Positions 1 through 6,825 of a stretch of 12,648 bases of DNA are shown in pieces (within the stretch, counting starts at the first letter, position 1; every line of letters starts with the position of its first letter). This stretch comes from an uncultured Lachnospiraceae bacterium (GTDB lineage Bacteria; Bacillota_A; Clostridia; Lachnospirales; Lachnospiraceae): contig CADAHD010000032.1 of the NCBI GenBank assembly GCA_902787595.1, positions 1 through 12,648 of the forward strand. Reading direction: 5' to 3'. A model generated the notes under the pieces. That model saw only the letters and a program-made list of their open reading frames with translations. It was not told the DNA's origin and searched no databases. Both the position numbers and the translations under genes were made by a program.

Positions 1-1
1 T

Positions 2-478
2 TATCATCATGAACGTTTTGACGGGCGTGGATATCCTGACGGCCTTAAAGGCGAAGAGATACCTCTTTATGCCAGGATAATAGGAGTGGCAGATGCGTTT
101 GACGCCATGACCTCAAACCGCGTATACCGCAATCATATGGATACCGATTATGTTATGAACGAAATGAAGCGCGGGCGCGGAACGCAGTTTGATCCCGATG
201 CGCTGGATGCTTTTTTGCGACTGGTAGAAAAGGGAATTATAAATCTTGAGGAACTTTATGCGCAGAAGCGCGCAGAGATAGACCAGGCAGATCAGGAAGC
301 ACAGGAAGAATTAAGACGCCGCGTTGAAGAAGATAAGAAGATACAGGCTGCCGAGATGAAGAACGGGGAGGATAAAAAGGAAGAAAAGCCACGATCCGCA
401 GAAGGCGATAAGAAAGAGGCAAAGGCTGAAAAAGAAAAGAAGAATTCATCTGCGCATAAGAAGGGGAAAAAGAAATGA
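2..478 (+). CDS. HD-GYP domain protein, C-terminal part (5' truncated by window)
   Basis: The reading frame is open from base 2 and gives the last 158 residues of an HD-GYP protein. The sequence shows [20 protein letters not shown] followed by [19 protein letters not shown], the characteristic GYP-side half of the domain. Proteins of this family hydrolyse cyclic-di-GMP, usually to pGpG or GMP, using a di- or tri-iron centre. The catalytic HD pair and any N-terminal sensor lie outside the window, so activity cannot be judged. After the domain (from about residue 90 of the fragment) comes a highly charged, Lys/Glu-rich tail of about 60 residues ending in a polybasic stretch. This tail is probably disordered and may contact RNA, membrane or a partner. 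The stop codon overlaps the start of the BMP-type gene (ATGA), which implies translational coupling. The family call is firm; the biological input is unknown. Confidence 0.92.
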   Translation, partial: YHHERFDGRGYPDGLKGEEIPLYARIIGVADAFDAMTSNRVYRNHMDTDYVMNEMKRGRGTQFDPDALDAFLRLVEKGIINLEELYAQKRAEIDQADQEAQEELRRRVEEDKKIQAAEMKNGEDKKEEKPRSAEGDKKEAKAEKEKKNSSAHKKGKKK

Positions 479-1668
479 AACGTGTATATATCACAACAGC
501 GCTGACCTGTCTGCTGATCCTGGTTGGTGTGATGGGAGTCCTTAAGCTAATGAATCTTTCCGGGTATAAAGACCACTTGACCGTCGGCTTTATATATGAT
601 AACGATGAAAGCACTCCCTATACCTATAATTTTTCACTGGCAAAAGATGCAGTGGAAAAGGAATACGGAAACCGTGTTTCTATCCTGACCCGCAGTAATG
701 TGCTGGATGAAGAGATGGAAGAACCGCTCAGGGATCTGGCGGAGAAGGGCTGCGACATAATATTCTTTAACGGCTACAGCGAGCTTGTGATGAAGCTGGC
801 GCCCGAATATCCGGGGATACAGTTCTGTCAGACTTCCTATATGGATATGAGCGATAAAACCGTACCGGAGAATTATCATACCTTTAAAGGCGAGGCTTAT
901 CAGGGAAGGTATGTGAGCGGGATAGCCGCAGGAATGAAGATGAAGCAGATGATAACGGATGGCGTCATTACCGAGGATCAGGCTATAGTGGGCTTTGTGG
1001 CGGCGTTTCCGACATCGGAAGTCATCTCGGGTTATACGGCATTTATACTGGGAGTGCGTTCTATAGTGCCTCAGGCAGTGATGCATGTGTCCTATACGCA
1101 TACCTGGAGCAGTTATGCGCAGGAGAAAAGCGCGGCCCGTAAGCTTTTGGATGAAGGCTGCGTGATCATATCCCAGCATACCGATACCATAGGACCGGCT
1201 ATTGCCTGTGAGGAGGCATCGGAAGAAAAAGAAGTATATTTTGTAGGATATAATCAGAGTATGTCGGAGGTTGCTCCGGGAACATCACTGGTTACGGCCA
1301 GGATATGCTGGGAGCCCTATGTGCTTTCAGCAGTAGAGGCTGTTATGAACAATAAGGATATCGAATCCGTGGTATCCGGCCGTATACACGGAACGGATGT
1401 ATCTGCAGGATTTGAAAAGGGCTGGGTGGAAATGGTCGATCTGAATCAGCAGGTTGCAGCGTCCGGAACACAGAAAGCAATGAATAATGCCATAGATCTT
1501 TTCAGACGCGGAGATAATGATTTTGTTTTCCGCGGTAAATATACAGGCGTGAATCCCGATGATCCTTCAGATACGGTGGATCTGCAGACTGCCTATATTG
1601 AAAATGCAGATACATCATATCCCCTGTTCCATTACATTTTATCGGATGTCATTGTGGTAGATGAATAA
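475..1668 (+). CDS. BMP/PnrA-family substrate-binding protein, membrane-anchored
   Basis: This 397-residue protein has an N-terminal hydrophobic segment (about residues 5-27). There is no lipobox cysteine after it, so it looks anchored by an uncleaved helix rather than by lipid. A basic-membrane-protein (BMP, PnrA-like) fold follows from about residue 34. Supporting stretches are [10 protein letters not shown] (37-46), the '[10 protein letters not shown]' strand-turn (94-103), '[19 protein letters not shown]' (137-155), '[22 protein letters not shown]' around 172-193, and '[10 protein letters not shown]' (254-263). Family members bind nucleosides or similar ligands and normally feed an ABC importer. 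Here no permease or ATPase gene follows; a terminator lies 17 nt after the stop. The start overlaps the HD-GYP stop by 4 nt, so the two proteins are probably made together. I infer a role in extracellular ligand sensing tied to c-di-GMP turnover rather than bulk transport, though a transporter encoded elsewhere is possible. Confidence 0.88.
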   Translation: MKRVYITTALTCLLILVGVMGVLKLMNLSGYKDHLTVGFIYDNDESTPYTYNFSLAKDAVEKEYGNRVSILTRSNVLDEEMEEPLRDLAEKGCDIIFFNGYSELVMKLAPEYPGIQFCQTSYMDMSDKTVPENYHTFKGEAYQGRYVSGIAAGMKMKQMITDGVITEDQAIVGFVAAFPTSEVISGYTAFILGVRSIVPQAVMHVSYTHTWSSYAQEKSAARKLLDEGCVIISQHTDTIGPAIACEEASEEKEVYFVGYNQSMSEVAPGTSLVTARICWEPYVLSAVEAVMNNKDIESVVSGRIHGTDVSAGFEKGWVEMVDLNQQVAASGTQKAMNNAIDLFRRGDNDFVFRGKYTGVNPDDPSDTVDLQTAYIENADTSYPLFHYILSDVIVVDE

Positions 1669-1685
1669 CGATCAGAAAAAACAAA

Positions 1686-1719
1686 CCCCGGCGCGATGAT
1701 CGTGCCGGGGCTTTCTTTA
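1686..1719. terminator. Bidirectional intrinsic terminator between convergent genes
   Basis: A perfect 7-bp stem CCCCGGC (1686-1692) / GCCGGGG (1704-1710) with an 11-nt loop is followed on the plus strand by CTTTCTTTAT. On the minus strand it is followed by a T-rich run (complement of the A-rich 1675-1685). It sits between the plus-strand BMP gene and the minus-strand lipoprotein gene and can serve both. Confidence 0.88.
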
Positions 1720-1739
1720 TATTGAGCCTGTGTTCTTGA

Positions 1740-2747
1740 TTACTGTATGTCTTCTACGATAAGTTTCATTATATCGTCACTGAGGCCATAGGTGTCGGAA
1801 TCATCGCCCTGGCCCTGAACATTTAAGCTGTAGCTGAAGTTATCGGACAGCCAGATAGCTTTCATGGTCTTTCCTTCTTCATTTCCAAAGCAGTTGATAA
1901 CAAAGCCGTCTTTGCTCTCGAAGCTCCAGCTGTGAGCATAGGTGTTATAATCGCCGGAAACATCGTCGCTCTCCTGCTTTAAGCCCTTGCGTATGGTGAG
2001 CTCGGCAGAGCCGATGGAACCGCGCGCTTCAGCAAGATGCTCCATATAGCTGAAATCCTCGAGATAAACAATGCTGTCACCGTATTTGCTCATGTGTTCG
2101 GGAACCATGAAGTAACCTACTTCGGCGCCTGCTGCGGCGTCATCTGCGTTCTCAGCGACAGACCAGGGATTTGCCATGCCCATGGAACCGCCGGGTATTC
2201 TTTCAAAAAAGGTCTCGCCTGTTACACCGTCAACATCGCTGTTTGCGCTTCTCCAGCCAAGCCTTCCGTCTTCTTCAAACCAGAACTCGCCTGCGCCATC
2301 GGTATACTTAACATCATCAGTGTAGGTTGTTTCATCGGTGTATGTACGGACATAATACTTTGCATTTGTATATTCGAGCAGACCGGTTGAAACATAATAA
2401 GTAGCAGTCATTTCCCAGTTAGCGGATTCGAATGCGCTGCTTGCCCAGCGGACAGTTACCTTATGATCATCACCGCTTAAGTACTCGATATCGATAGCGC
2501 ATCTTCCTGACATGGGCTCGGTGTATGTACCGGTGAAATCAGGTTTGTCAATAACATCATCAATAAACCCATCGCTGTCTTCGGGTGTGGTTTCGGGAGT
2601 TTCCACAGGTGCTTCTGTCGGAGCTTCCGTGGGTGCTTCCTCTGTTACTGCGGGTGTGTTATTTCCTGCTTCGGGAGCGGTTGTGGTGCATGCTGCCAGT
2701 GATAAAACCAAAGTACCTATTAAAGCTGTTACAAATTTCTTTTTCAT
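1740..2747 (-). CDS. Secreted lipoprotein with Thr/Glu/Pro-rich stalk, function unknown
   Basis: A 335-residue lipoprotein. The N-terminus MKKKFVTALIGTLVLSLAAC is a type II signal peptide with lipobox LAAC, putting the lipidated cysteine at residue 20. Residues 21-60 are a low-complexity linker with repeated EAPT units, a typical wall-spanning stalk in Gram-positive lipoproteins. The remaining ~270 residues form an extracellular domain rich in Thr, Tyr and Trp. It contains short beta-like stretches such as FTGTYTEPMSGRCAIDIEY, consistent with a beta-sheet fold, but I do not recognise the family. The start at 2747 is preferred because GGAGG (complement of 2754-2758) lies 6 nt upstream. The adjacent ATG at 2750 has only 3 nt spacing, and a longer in-frame extension to 2867 would bury the signal peptide. 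It is monocistronic, with its own promoter and a shared terminator. Confidence 0.85.
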   Translation of the reverse strand: MKKKFVTALIGTLVLSLAACTTTAPEAGNNTPAVTEEAPTEAPTEAPVETPETTPEDSDGFIDDVIDKPDFTGTYTEPMSGRCAIDIEYLSGDDHKVTVRWASSAFESANWEMTATYYVSTGLLEYTNAKYYVRTYTDETTYTDDVKYTDGAGEFWFEEDGRLGWRSANSDVDGVTGETFFERIPGGSMGMANPWSVAENADDAAAGAEVGYFMVPEHMSKYGDSIVYLEDFSYMEHLAEARGSIGSAELTIRKGLKQESDDVSGDYNTYAHSWSFESKDGFVINCFGNEEGKTMKAIWLSDNFSYSLNVQGQGDDSDTYGLSDDIMKLIVEDIQ

Positions 2748-2789
2748 CATCTTCCTCCATGAATTCTGTTTTTTCGTATCACGCAAGGA

Positions 2790-2818
2790 AGTATAAAACT
2801 CAAAATGCACAAAAACAA
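2790..2818 (-). promoter_or_regulatory. Candidate sigma-A promoter for the lipoprotein gene
   Basis: Read on the minus strand, TTGTTT (2818-2813) is separated by 17 nt from TATACT (2795-2790). The -10 box matches consensus at 5 of 6 positions and the -35 at 3 of 6. Transcription would start near 2783, about 36 nt before the start codon. The surrounding 2760-2940 stretch is strongly AT-rich. Confidence 0.5.
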
Positions 2819-2907
2819 TATGCTTAGTTAACGAATTATCACAAAAAAAAGCAAATTGTTTGTACAAAATAAATAATATATGACTGAATTCGATACAATA
2901 TGAATGC

Positions 2908-2936
2908 TTGCCTCAATTAAAAAACTATGTTTTAAT
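2908..2936 (+). promoter_or_regulatory. Candidate sigma-A promoter for leader ORF and rhodanese-TtcA gene
   Basis: TTGCCT (2908-2913) is followed by a 17-nt spacer and TTTAAT (2931-2936). The -10 matches consensus at 5 of 6 positions and the -35 at 4 of 6. The start of transcription would fall near 2943, just ahead of the ribosome binding site of the short leader ORF. It is divergent from the lipoprotein promoter about 90 nt away. Confidence 0.5.
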
Positions 2937-2965
2937 ACACGAAGAGAAAGAAGAAAGGATCTTAT

Positions 2966-3025
2966 ATGCCATCGCAGGCCGGGCAGATAAATGCCAAAGC
3001 CGGGTGCAGAGTGTGGGATAAATGA
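2966..3025 (+). CDS. Putative 19-residue leader peptide, translationally coupled
   Basis: A 19-codon ORF (MPSQAGQINAKAGCRVWDK) starts at ATG 2966 with a good ribosome binding site, AAAGGA at 2954-2959, 6 nt upstream. Its TGA (3023-3025) overlaps the ATG of the next gene (3022) in the ATGA arrangement. The downstream gene itself has no convincing Shine-Dalgarno sequence, and a TAA sits directly before its ATG in frame, so it cannot simply extend upstream. This is what a coupled leader would look like. The peptide resembles nothing I know and shows no obvious attenuator repeat of one amino acid, apart from a single Cys. Its expression is inferred only from the signals. Confidence 0.45.
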   Translation: MPSQAGQINAKAGCRVWDK

Positions 3026-4185
3026 AGGAAATAAGCTATGAGGAGCTTAAGGCTCTTCCGGAGAATACTTATCAGCTTATAGATATAAGAGATGAGGGAA
3101 TGACGCTTTACGGCATGATACCGGGAGCGGTAAATATTTATATTGAAGAGCTTGAAGACAGTGATAAGCTTTCGGCGATCCCGCCGGATAAAAAGCTGGT
3201 ATTTTACTGCGAGATAGGCCGTATGTCTCGGGAGATAGACGATACTATGGAGAGGCTTGAAGGCAGGGACTGCTACAGCCTCGCCGAAGGCTATCTTGGT
3301 TATATCAGGGCCGGCATGAGCAGTGATGTTGACAGGGAAGCCAGAAGGGAAAAGGCAGAAGAAAGCATCAGGAAAAAGTTTCATAAACAGATCTTTTCGC
3401 CTTTTGCAAAAGCATGCAAGACATACAGGCTTATTGAAGAGGGAGACCATATAGCGGTATGCATTTCCGGCGGCAAGGATTCCATGCTGATGGCCAAGCT
3501 TTTTCAGGAGATCAAGCGCCACAGACAGGTGGAATTTGAACTTACGTTTCTTGTGATGGATCCGGGATATAATAAGGAGAACAGGGCGCTTATCGAGAGT
3601 AATGCGGCTGCGCTGGGCATACCGATCACCATATTTGAAAGCACGATCTTTGACGCTGTGGATACCATCGAAAAGAATCCCTGTTATCTGTGCGCGCGAA
3701 TGAGACGCGGATATCTTTACAGCAAGGCAAGAGAACTGGGCTGTAATAAAATAGCGCTGGGACATCATTATGATGATGTTATCGAAACGATACTTATGGG
3801 TATGCTGCAGAGTGCGCAGATACAGACCATGATGCCCAAGCTTCACAGCACGAATTTTGAAGGAATGGAGCTGATCCGGCCTTTGTATCTGGTCAGAGAG
3901 AGCGATATCTGCGCATGGAGGGATTATAATGAGCTTCATTTTCTTCAATGCGCCTGCCATTTTACAGATACCTGTACGACATGCCATGAGGACGGGACCA
4001 CTTCATCAAAACGTCTGGAGACTAAAAAGCTGATAGCAGAGCTTAAGAAGAACAATCCCTTTGTGGAATCGAACATTTTCCGAAGTGTGGAAAATGTAAA
4101 TCTGGATACGGTCATAGAATACAAAAAAGGCGGCGTCCGTTATAATTTTCTGGATGAATACAAAACACGCGGGAAGAAAGGCTGA
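3022..4185 (+). CDS. Rhodanese + TtcA-like PP-loop ATPase fusion (tRNA thiolation candidate)
   Basis: A 387-residue two-domain protein. Residues 1-100 are a rhodanese domain: YQLIDIRDE (17-25), 'GAVNI' (35-39) and the active-site loop CEIGRMS with Cys63, which would carry a persulfide. Residues ~118-360 are a PP-loop ATPase of the TtcA/TilS type: SGGKDS (149-154), the CYLC pair Cys221/Cys224, and GHHYDD (247-252). A Cys cluster lies at 310, 312, 318 and 321. TtcA enzymes make 2-thiocytidine in tRNA with ATP and a [4Fe-4S] cluster held by three cysteines; here 221, 224 and one of 310/312 are plausible ligands. The fused rhodanese could supply sulfur directly to the PP-loop domain. The exact tRNA position or another thiolated substrate cannot be told from sequence. 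Start and coupling are described under the leader ORF; the phosphatase gene begins 5 nt after the stop. Confidence 0.88.
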   Translation: MKEISYEELKALPENTYQLIDIRDEGMTLYGMIPGAVNIYIEELEDSDKLSAIPPDKKLVFYCEIGRMSREIDDTMERLEGRDCYSLAEGYLGYIRAGMSSDVDREARREKAEESIRKKFHKQIFSPFAKACKTYRLIEEGDHIAVCISGGKDSMLMAKLFQEIKRHRQVEFELTFLVMDPGYNKENRALIESNAAALGIPITIFESTIFDAVDTIEKNPCYLCARMRRGYLYSKARELGCNKIALGHHYDDVIETILMGMLQSAQIQTMMPKLHSTNFEGMELIRPLYLVRESDICAWRDYNELHFLQCACHFTDTCTTCHEDGTTSSKRLETKKLIAELKKNNPFVESNIFRSVENVNLDTVIEYKKGGVRYNFLDEYKTRGKKG

Positions 4186-4190
4186 AAAAA

Positions 4191-4742
4191 ATGCTTTATA
4201 TAATACGACATGGCAGGACAGACTGGAATGATATGCATAAACTGCAGGGACGCACGGATACAGAGCTTAATGAAGATGGTATAAGGATGGCGGAGAGGGC
4301 GGCAAAAGAGTACGGAGAGATACATTTTGATGTATGTTACTGTTCACCGCTCAAAAGAGCGAAGCAGACCGCAGAGATACTGTTAAACGGGAGAGATGTT
4401 CCCATTATATTTGACGAGCGTCTTGCGGAAATGAGTTTCGGCATCTGTGAAGGTGATGAATATGCTTTTACCGATCCGGAAAGTCCGGTCTATGTTTTCT
4501 TTAATGATCCTGCAAATTACGATTCACCCCCGGAAGGCGCAGAGAGTATAAATGAGCTTTTTGAGAGGACGGGAGGCTTTATTAAAGAAGTGATCGATCC
4601 ATTGCTGGCGGATGATAAGGATGTGCTCATAGTGGGGCACGGAGCCATGAATTCCAGCATAGTCTGCCAGATCAAAGGACGCGGCCCGGCTGATTTTTGG
4701 AATGAAGGGATTGAGAACTGCAGGCTTATTAAATTAAAGTAG
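4191..4742 (+). CDS. Histidine phosphatase (phosphoglycerate-mutase-like) family protein
   Basis: A 183-residue protein of the histidine phosphatase superfamily. RHG at residues 6-8 gives the phospho-accepting His7. The usual partners are present: Arg56 in SPLKRAKQT (52-60), acid residue Glu80 in LAEMSFG, and the second catalytic His150 in VGHG (148-151). The length suits small stand-alone members such as CobC-like and broad-specificity sugar or nucleotide phosphatases; the substrate cannot be predicted. AGAAAGG at 4175-4181 provides a ribosome binding site 9 nt before the ATG. Only 5 nt separate it from the rhodanese-TtcA gene, so the two are co-transcribed. The final codons are partly duplicated downstream (see the remnant at 4744-4803). 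Confidence 0.9.
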   Translation: MLYIIRHGRTDWNDMHKLQGRTDTELNEDGIRMAERAAKEYGEIHFDVCYCSPLKRAKQTAEILLNGRDVPIIFDERLAEMSFGICEGDEYAFTDPESPVYVFFNDPANYDSPPEGAESINELFERTGGFIKEVIDPLLADDKDVLIVGHGAMNSSIVCQIKGRGPADFWNEGIENCRLIKLK

Positions 4743-4790
4743 AGCTGGAGATACATTTCTGATAAAAGGGATTGAGAACTGCAGGCTTAT
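4705..4790 (+). repeat. Direct repeat, 25 nt identical, unit offset 61 nt
   Basis: Bases 4705-4729 recur exactly at 4766-4790. The first copy encodes the end of the histidine phosphatase (GIENCRLI). Similarity continues with substitutions to both stop codons (TAG at 4740-4742 and TAG at 4801-4803). Confidence 0.9.
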
Positions 4791-4803
4791 AAGGCTGAAG
4801 TAG
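4744..4803 (+). pseudogene. Remnant C-terminus of a second histidine phosphatase copy
   Basis: Read in the frame ending at TAG 4801-4803, this stretch encodes AGDTFLIKGIENCRLIRLK. The phosphatase just upstream ends ADFWNEGIENCRLIKLK. The two tails share a Phe at the same spacing, GIENCRLI and the final Leu-Lys, with a conservative Lys/Arg change at codon level. Differences between the copies include silent or conservative changes, which suggests that the tail once evolved as coding sequence. The most economical reading is a tandem gene duplication followed by deletion of most of one copy, or recombination between paralogues that left a spare 3' end. There is no start codon or binding site, so it is not expected to be translated. 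Confidence 0.6.
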
Positions 4804-4811
4804 TAAAATAC

Positions 4812-4877
4812 AAAACACGCTGGCGTAATGCCCTAAATCTTTTAGCATGATGGTCTGTCTGCAAAAGCGCGTTTTTT
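4812..4877 (+). terminator. Candidate structured terminator after the phosphatase gene
   Basis: AAAACACGC (4812-4820) can pair with GCGCGTTTT (4867-4875) with one mismatch, ending in a run of six T (4872-4877). The large loop holds a compact inner hairpin, CTAAA (4833-4837) / TTTAG (4841-4845), which can be extended by ATG/CAT across a two-base bulge. The outer loop is long for a classical terminator and the T run is partly inside the stem, so this is tentative. Confidence 0.35.
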
Positions 4878-4912
4878 GATAAGACATAGAGATGAGAGGG
4901 AAGGCTGAGTTT

Positions 4913-4940
4913 TTGTTACACAAGATGCGAAAAATATGAT
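4913..4940 (+). promoter_or_regulatory. Candidate sigma-A promoter of the seven-gene operon
   Basis: TTGTTA (4913-4918) is followed by a 16-nt spacer and TATGAT (4935-4940). The -10 matches consensus at 5 of 6 positions and the -35 at 4 of 6. Transcription would start near 4947, about 50 nt ahead of the preferred start codon at 4998. No other comparably placed promoter is visible between the following genes. Confidence 0.5.
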
Positions 4941-4997
4941 AGTATTAAAAGATATGGGTAAAATTATATGTTATTAAATGAGAAGAAGGGGGAGACC

Positions 4998-5447
4998 ATG
5001 ATCTATACAGACCTTACCAGAAAAGCCATCAGTCTTATGTATGAAAAGCACAAGGATCAGAAGGATAAATCCGGTCTGCCCTATGTATTTCACCCCTGGC
5101 ATGTAGCGGAATCCATGGATGATGAGATATCGGCGGCCACAGCGCTTCTGCATGATGTTGTGGAGGATACGGATACCACATTGGACGAGATCCGGAATAT
5201 GGGTTTTCCGGATGAAGTGTGTGGGGCACTGGAATTGCTGACACACGATAAAGATGTGGCTTATGAGGATTATGTCCTGAAGATATCTGCCAATCCGATC
5301 GCAAAAAAGGTTAAGATATCTGATCTGAAGCACAATTCCGATCTGACCAGGCTGCCGGAGCAGGATCCCAAAGCGTTTGCGCGTGTGGAGAAATATAAAC
5401 GCTGTATAGCATTTTTGGAGGGAAAAAGAGAATCGCCGTATGCATAA
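4998..5447 (+). CDS. RelA/SpoT-type HD hydrolase, candidate small alarmone hydrolase
   Basis: A 149-residue stand-alone HD-domain protein matching the hydrolase half of Rel/SpoT and the MESH1-like small alarmone hydrolases. Metal-site residues appear in order: His32 in the FHP motif, His52-Asp53 in LLHDVVEDT, and Asp109 in VKISDLKHN. The last compares with the 'KLADRLHN' motif of Rel proteins. Enzymes of this type remove the 3'-pyrophosphate from (p)ppGpp or act on related nucleotides. There is no synthetase, TGS or ACT domain. The start at 4998 is chosen because AAGGGG (4986-4991) lies 6 nt upstream; an in-frame ATG at 4968 has no such site and would add ten non-conserved residues. It heads an operon; the diguanylate cyclase starts 19 nt after its stop. 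Substrate is inferred from family only. Confidence 0.85.
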   Translation: MIYTDLTRKAISLMYEKHKDQKDKSGLPYVFHPWHVAESMDDEISAATALLHDVVEDTDTTLDEIRNMGFPDEVCGALELLTHDKDVAYEDYVLKISANPIAKKVKISDLKHNSDLTRLPEQDPKAFARVEKYKRCIAFLEGKRESPYA

Positions 5448-5466
5448 ACGGTGATCGGAGGGAAGG

Positions 5467-6822
5467 ATGTTGAGCATTAGGAAAAAAGGAATATCCCACC
5501 GAAAACTGCATTTCTGGCTTGCTGTCATAATATTGATATTTTCCGGAAGTGTGGTTTATTGCACTTTTCGTCTGACAAATTCTTTCAGGAAGATCGATGA
5601 AGCCTCCGACCAGGCGGCGGAGCTGCAAAATGCTGCCTATGATCTGATGAATGCTTCGGATTATCTTACAGAACAGGTACAGCGTTTCAGTATAAACGGA
5701 GACCGCAGATTTCTGGATCAATATTTTTCTGAAGCTTTTGAATCCAAAAGACGTGAAGAAGCGATAGAAAAAATGAGTATATATGGCGGAACCGATGCTG
5801 CGCTCAATAAGCTGCAGACAGCTATGGAAAATTCTGTAGAGCTTATGGACCGCGAGTATTACGCTATGCGTCTTGTTATAGAAGCCAAAGGATATGAAGA
5901 TTATCCGGATATCCTTAAGAACATAGAGTTGAGCGTGGAAGACAGCGCCCTTAAGCCTGACGAAAAGATAAGAAAGGCAACGGAGCTTCTGCTTGACGAT
6001 GAATATTATAAGAAGAAAGACAAGATCAGGGAAGGAATGCAGGAAAGCCTGAACGAAGTGGAAAAGCTTGCCAAAAATGCAGAAGATGCGGCAAAGGCGT
6101 CTTTTGGCAGGGAATTGATCATTACGCGTACAGCGATACTGATACAGGCCGGTCTGGTGTTCTTTATGATGTGGCTGACTACGAGGTATTCGATCAGCCC
6201 GGTCCTGCGGGCTATCGAACAGGTCAAAGCTGATCTTCCGATATCCGAATATGGTTCGGAAGAGATACGTTATCTTGCCAATGCATATAATAAAATGTAT
6301 CAGAAAAACAAATCAAGTCTTGAGCATCTTAGTTTCAAGGTATCTCACGATGAACTGACCGGAGCATATAACCGCGCGGGATATGATTATCTCTTAAGCA
6401 GTCTTGATCTGGATACCACGTATATGATGCTTTTGGATGTGGATGATTTTAAGAACTATAATGATAACTACGGTCATGAGACCGGCGATAAGGTGTTGAT
6501 CAAGGTTGTTAAGGTATTGAGTAAAGTATTTCGTAATGAAGACTGTATATGCCGCATCGGCGGGGATGAGTTTGTTGTATTTATGGTGCATTCCGGCAGT
6601 ATCAGCCAAAGCCTCATAGAATCAAAGATCGCGCAGATCCATGAAGAGCTGGAAAATACAGAAGACGGAATGCCGTCCATTTCCGTGAGCATAGGCATTA
6701 TGAACGGAAAAGATGCTTCGGATGCAGCCAGCCTTTTTGAAAAGGCTGATGAAGCGATGTATATGTCAAAGAAACAGGGAAAAGGGACATATAATTTTTA
6801 TAAGCCATCGGAAGGAGTTTAA
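5467..6822 (+). CDS. Membrane diguanylate cyclase (GGDEF) with extracellular sensor region
   Basis: A 451-residue protein. Transmembrane helix 1 spans about residues 15-34. An extracellular, largely helical region of about 180 residues follows (35-216), then transmembrane helix 2 (about 219-237), a short HAMP-like linker (240-290) and a GGDEF domain (about 293-445). The GGDEF signature is intact at 365-369 and DELTGAYNR sits at 295-303. An RxxD inhibitory site, RNED at 356-359, lies exactly five residues before GGDEF, the usual position for product feedback. So it should make c-di-GMP from two GTP and be self-limited. The outer region resembles the long four-helix sensor type by its charged, heptad-like composition; the ligand is unknown. 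GGAGG at 5457-5461 sets the start. The stop is 3 nt from the next gene (A1), a strong sign of joint expression. Confidence 0.93.
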   Translation: MLSIRKKGISHRKLHFWLAVIILIFSGSVVYCTFRLTNSFRKIDEASDQAAELQNAAYDLMNASDYLTEQVQRFSINGDRRFLDQYFSEAFESKRREEAIEKMSIYGGTDAALNKLQTAMENSVELMDREYYAMRLVIEAKGYEDYPDILKNIELSVEDSALKPDEKIRKATELLLDDEYYKKKDKIREGMQESLNEVEKLAKNAEDAAKASFGRELIITRTAILIQAGLVFFMMWLTTRYSISPVLRAIEQVKADLPISEYGSEEIRYLANAYNKMYQKNKSSLEHLSFKVSHDELTGAYNRAGYDYLLSSLDLDTTYMMLLDVDDFKNYNDNYGHETGDKVLIKVVKVLSKVFRNEDCICRIGGDEFVVFMVHSGSISQSLIESKIAQIHEELENTEDGMPSISVSIGIMNGKDASDAASLFEKADEAMYMSKKQGKGTYNFYKPSEGV

Positions 6823-6825
6823 AAG

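Noticed and set aside
634..1179. Minus-strand open frame (181 codons) opposite the BMP-type gene
   Set aside because: Antisense shadow of a well-supported gene; no recognisable protein features or start signals.
2512..2796. Plus-strand frame with Ser/Gly/Ala/Val repeats opposite the lipoprotein stalk
   Set aside because: The repetitive translation simply mirrors the EAPT-rich linker codons of the minus-strand lipoprotein.
2748..2867. Longer version of the lipoprotein starting at 2867
   Set aside because: It would put 40 residues before the signal peptide and ignore the GGAGG placed for the start at 2747; it also runs through the promoter candidate.
2962..3987. Long minus-strand open frame (341 codons) opposite the rhodanese-TtcA gene
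   Set aside because: It is a shadow of a gene with clear catalytic motifs, has no binding site at its start, and its translation has the His/Arg/Cys-rich look of antisense sequence.
4807..4820. 14-nt exact repeat of 4157-4170 (end of the rhodanese-TtcA gene)
   Set aside because: It is suggestive of a larger rearrangement together with the phosphatase tail duplication, but similarity stops sharply on both sides, and a 14-mer match in 12.6 kb can arise by chance.
4968..4997. Earlier start for the HD hydrolase at 4968
   Set aside because: No ribosome binding site; the strong site at 4986-4991 serves the ATG at 4998, where the family-like sequence begins.
5035..5304. Minus-strand frames opposite the HD hydrolase
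   Set aside because: Pro/His-rich antisense translations without start signals; shadows of the plus-strand gene.
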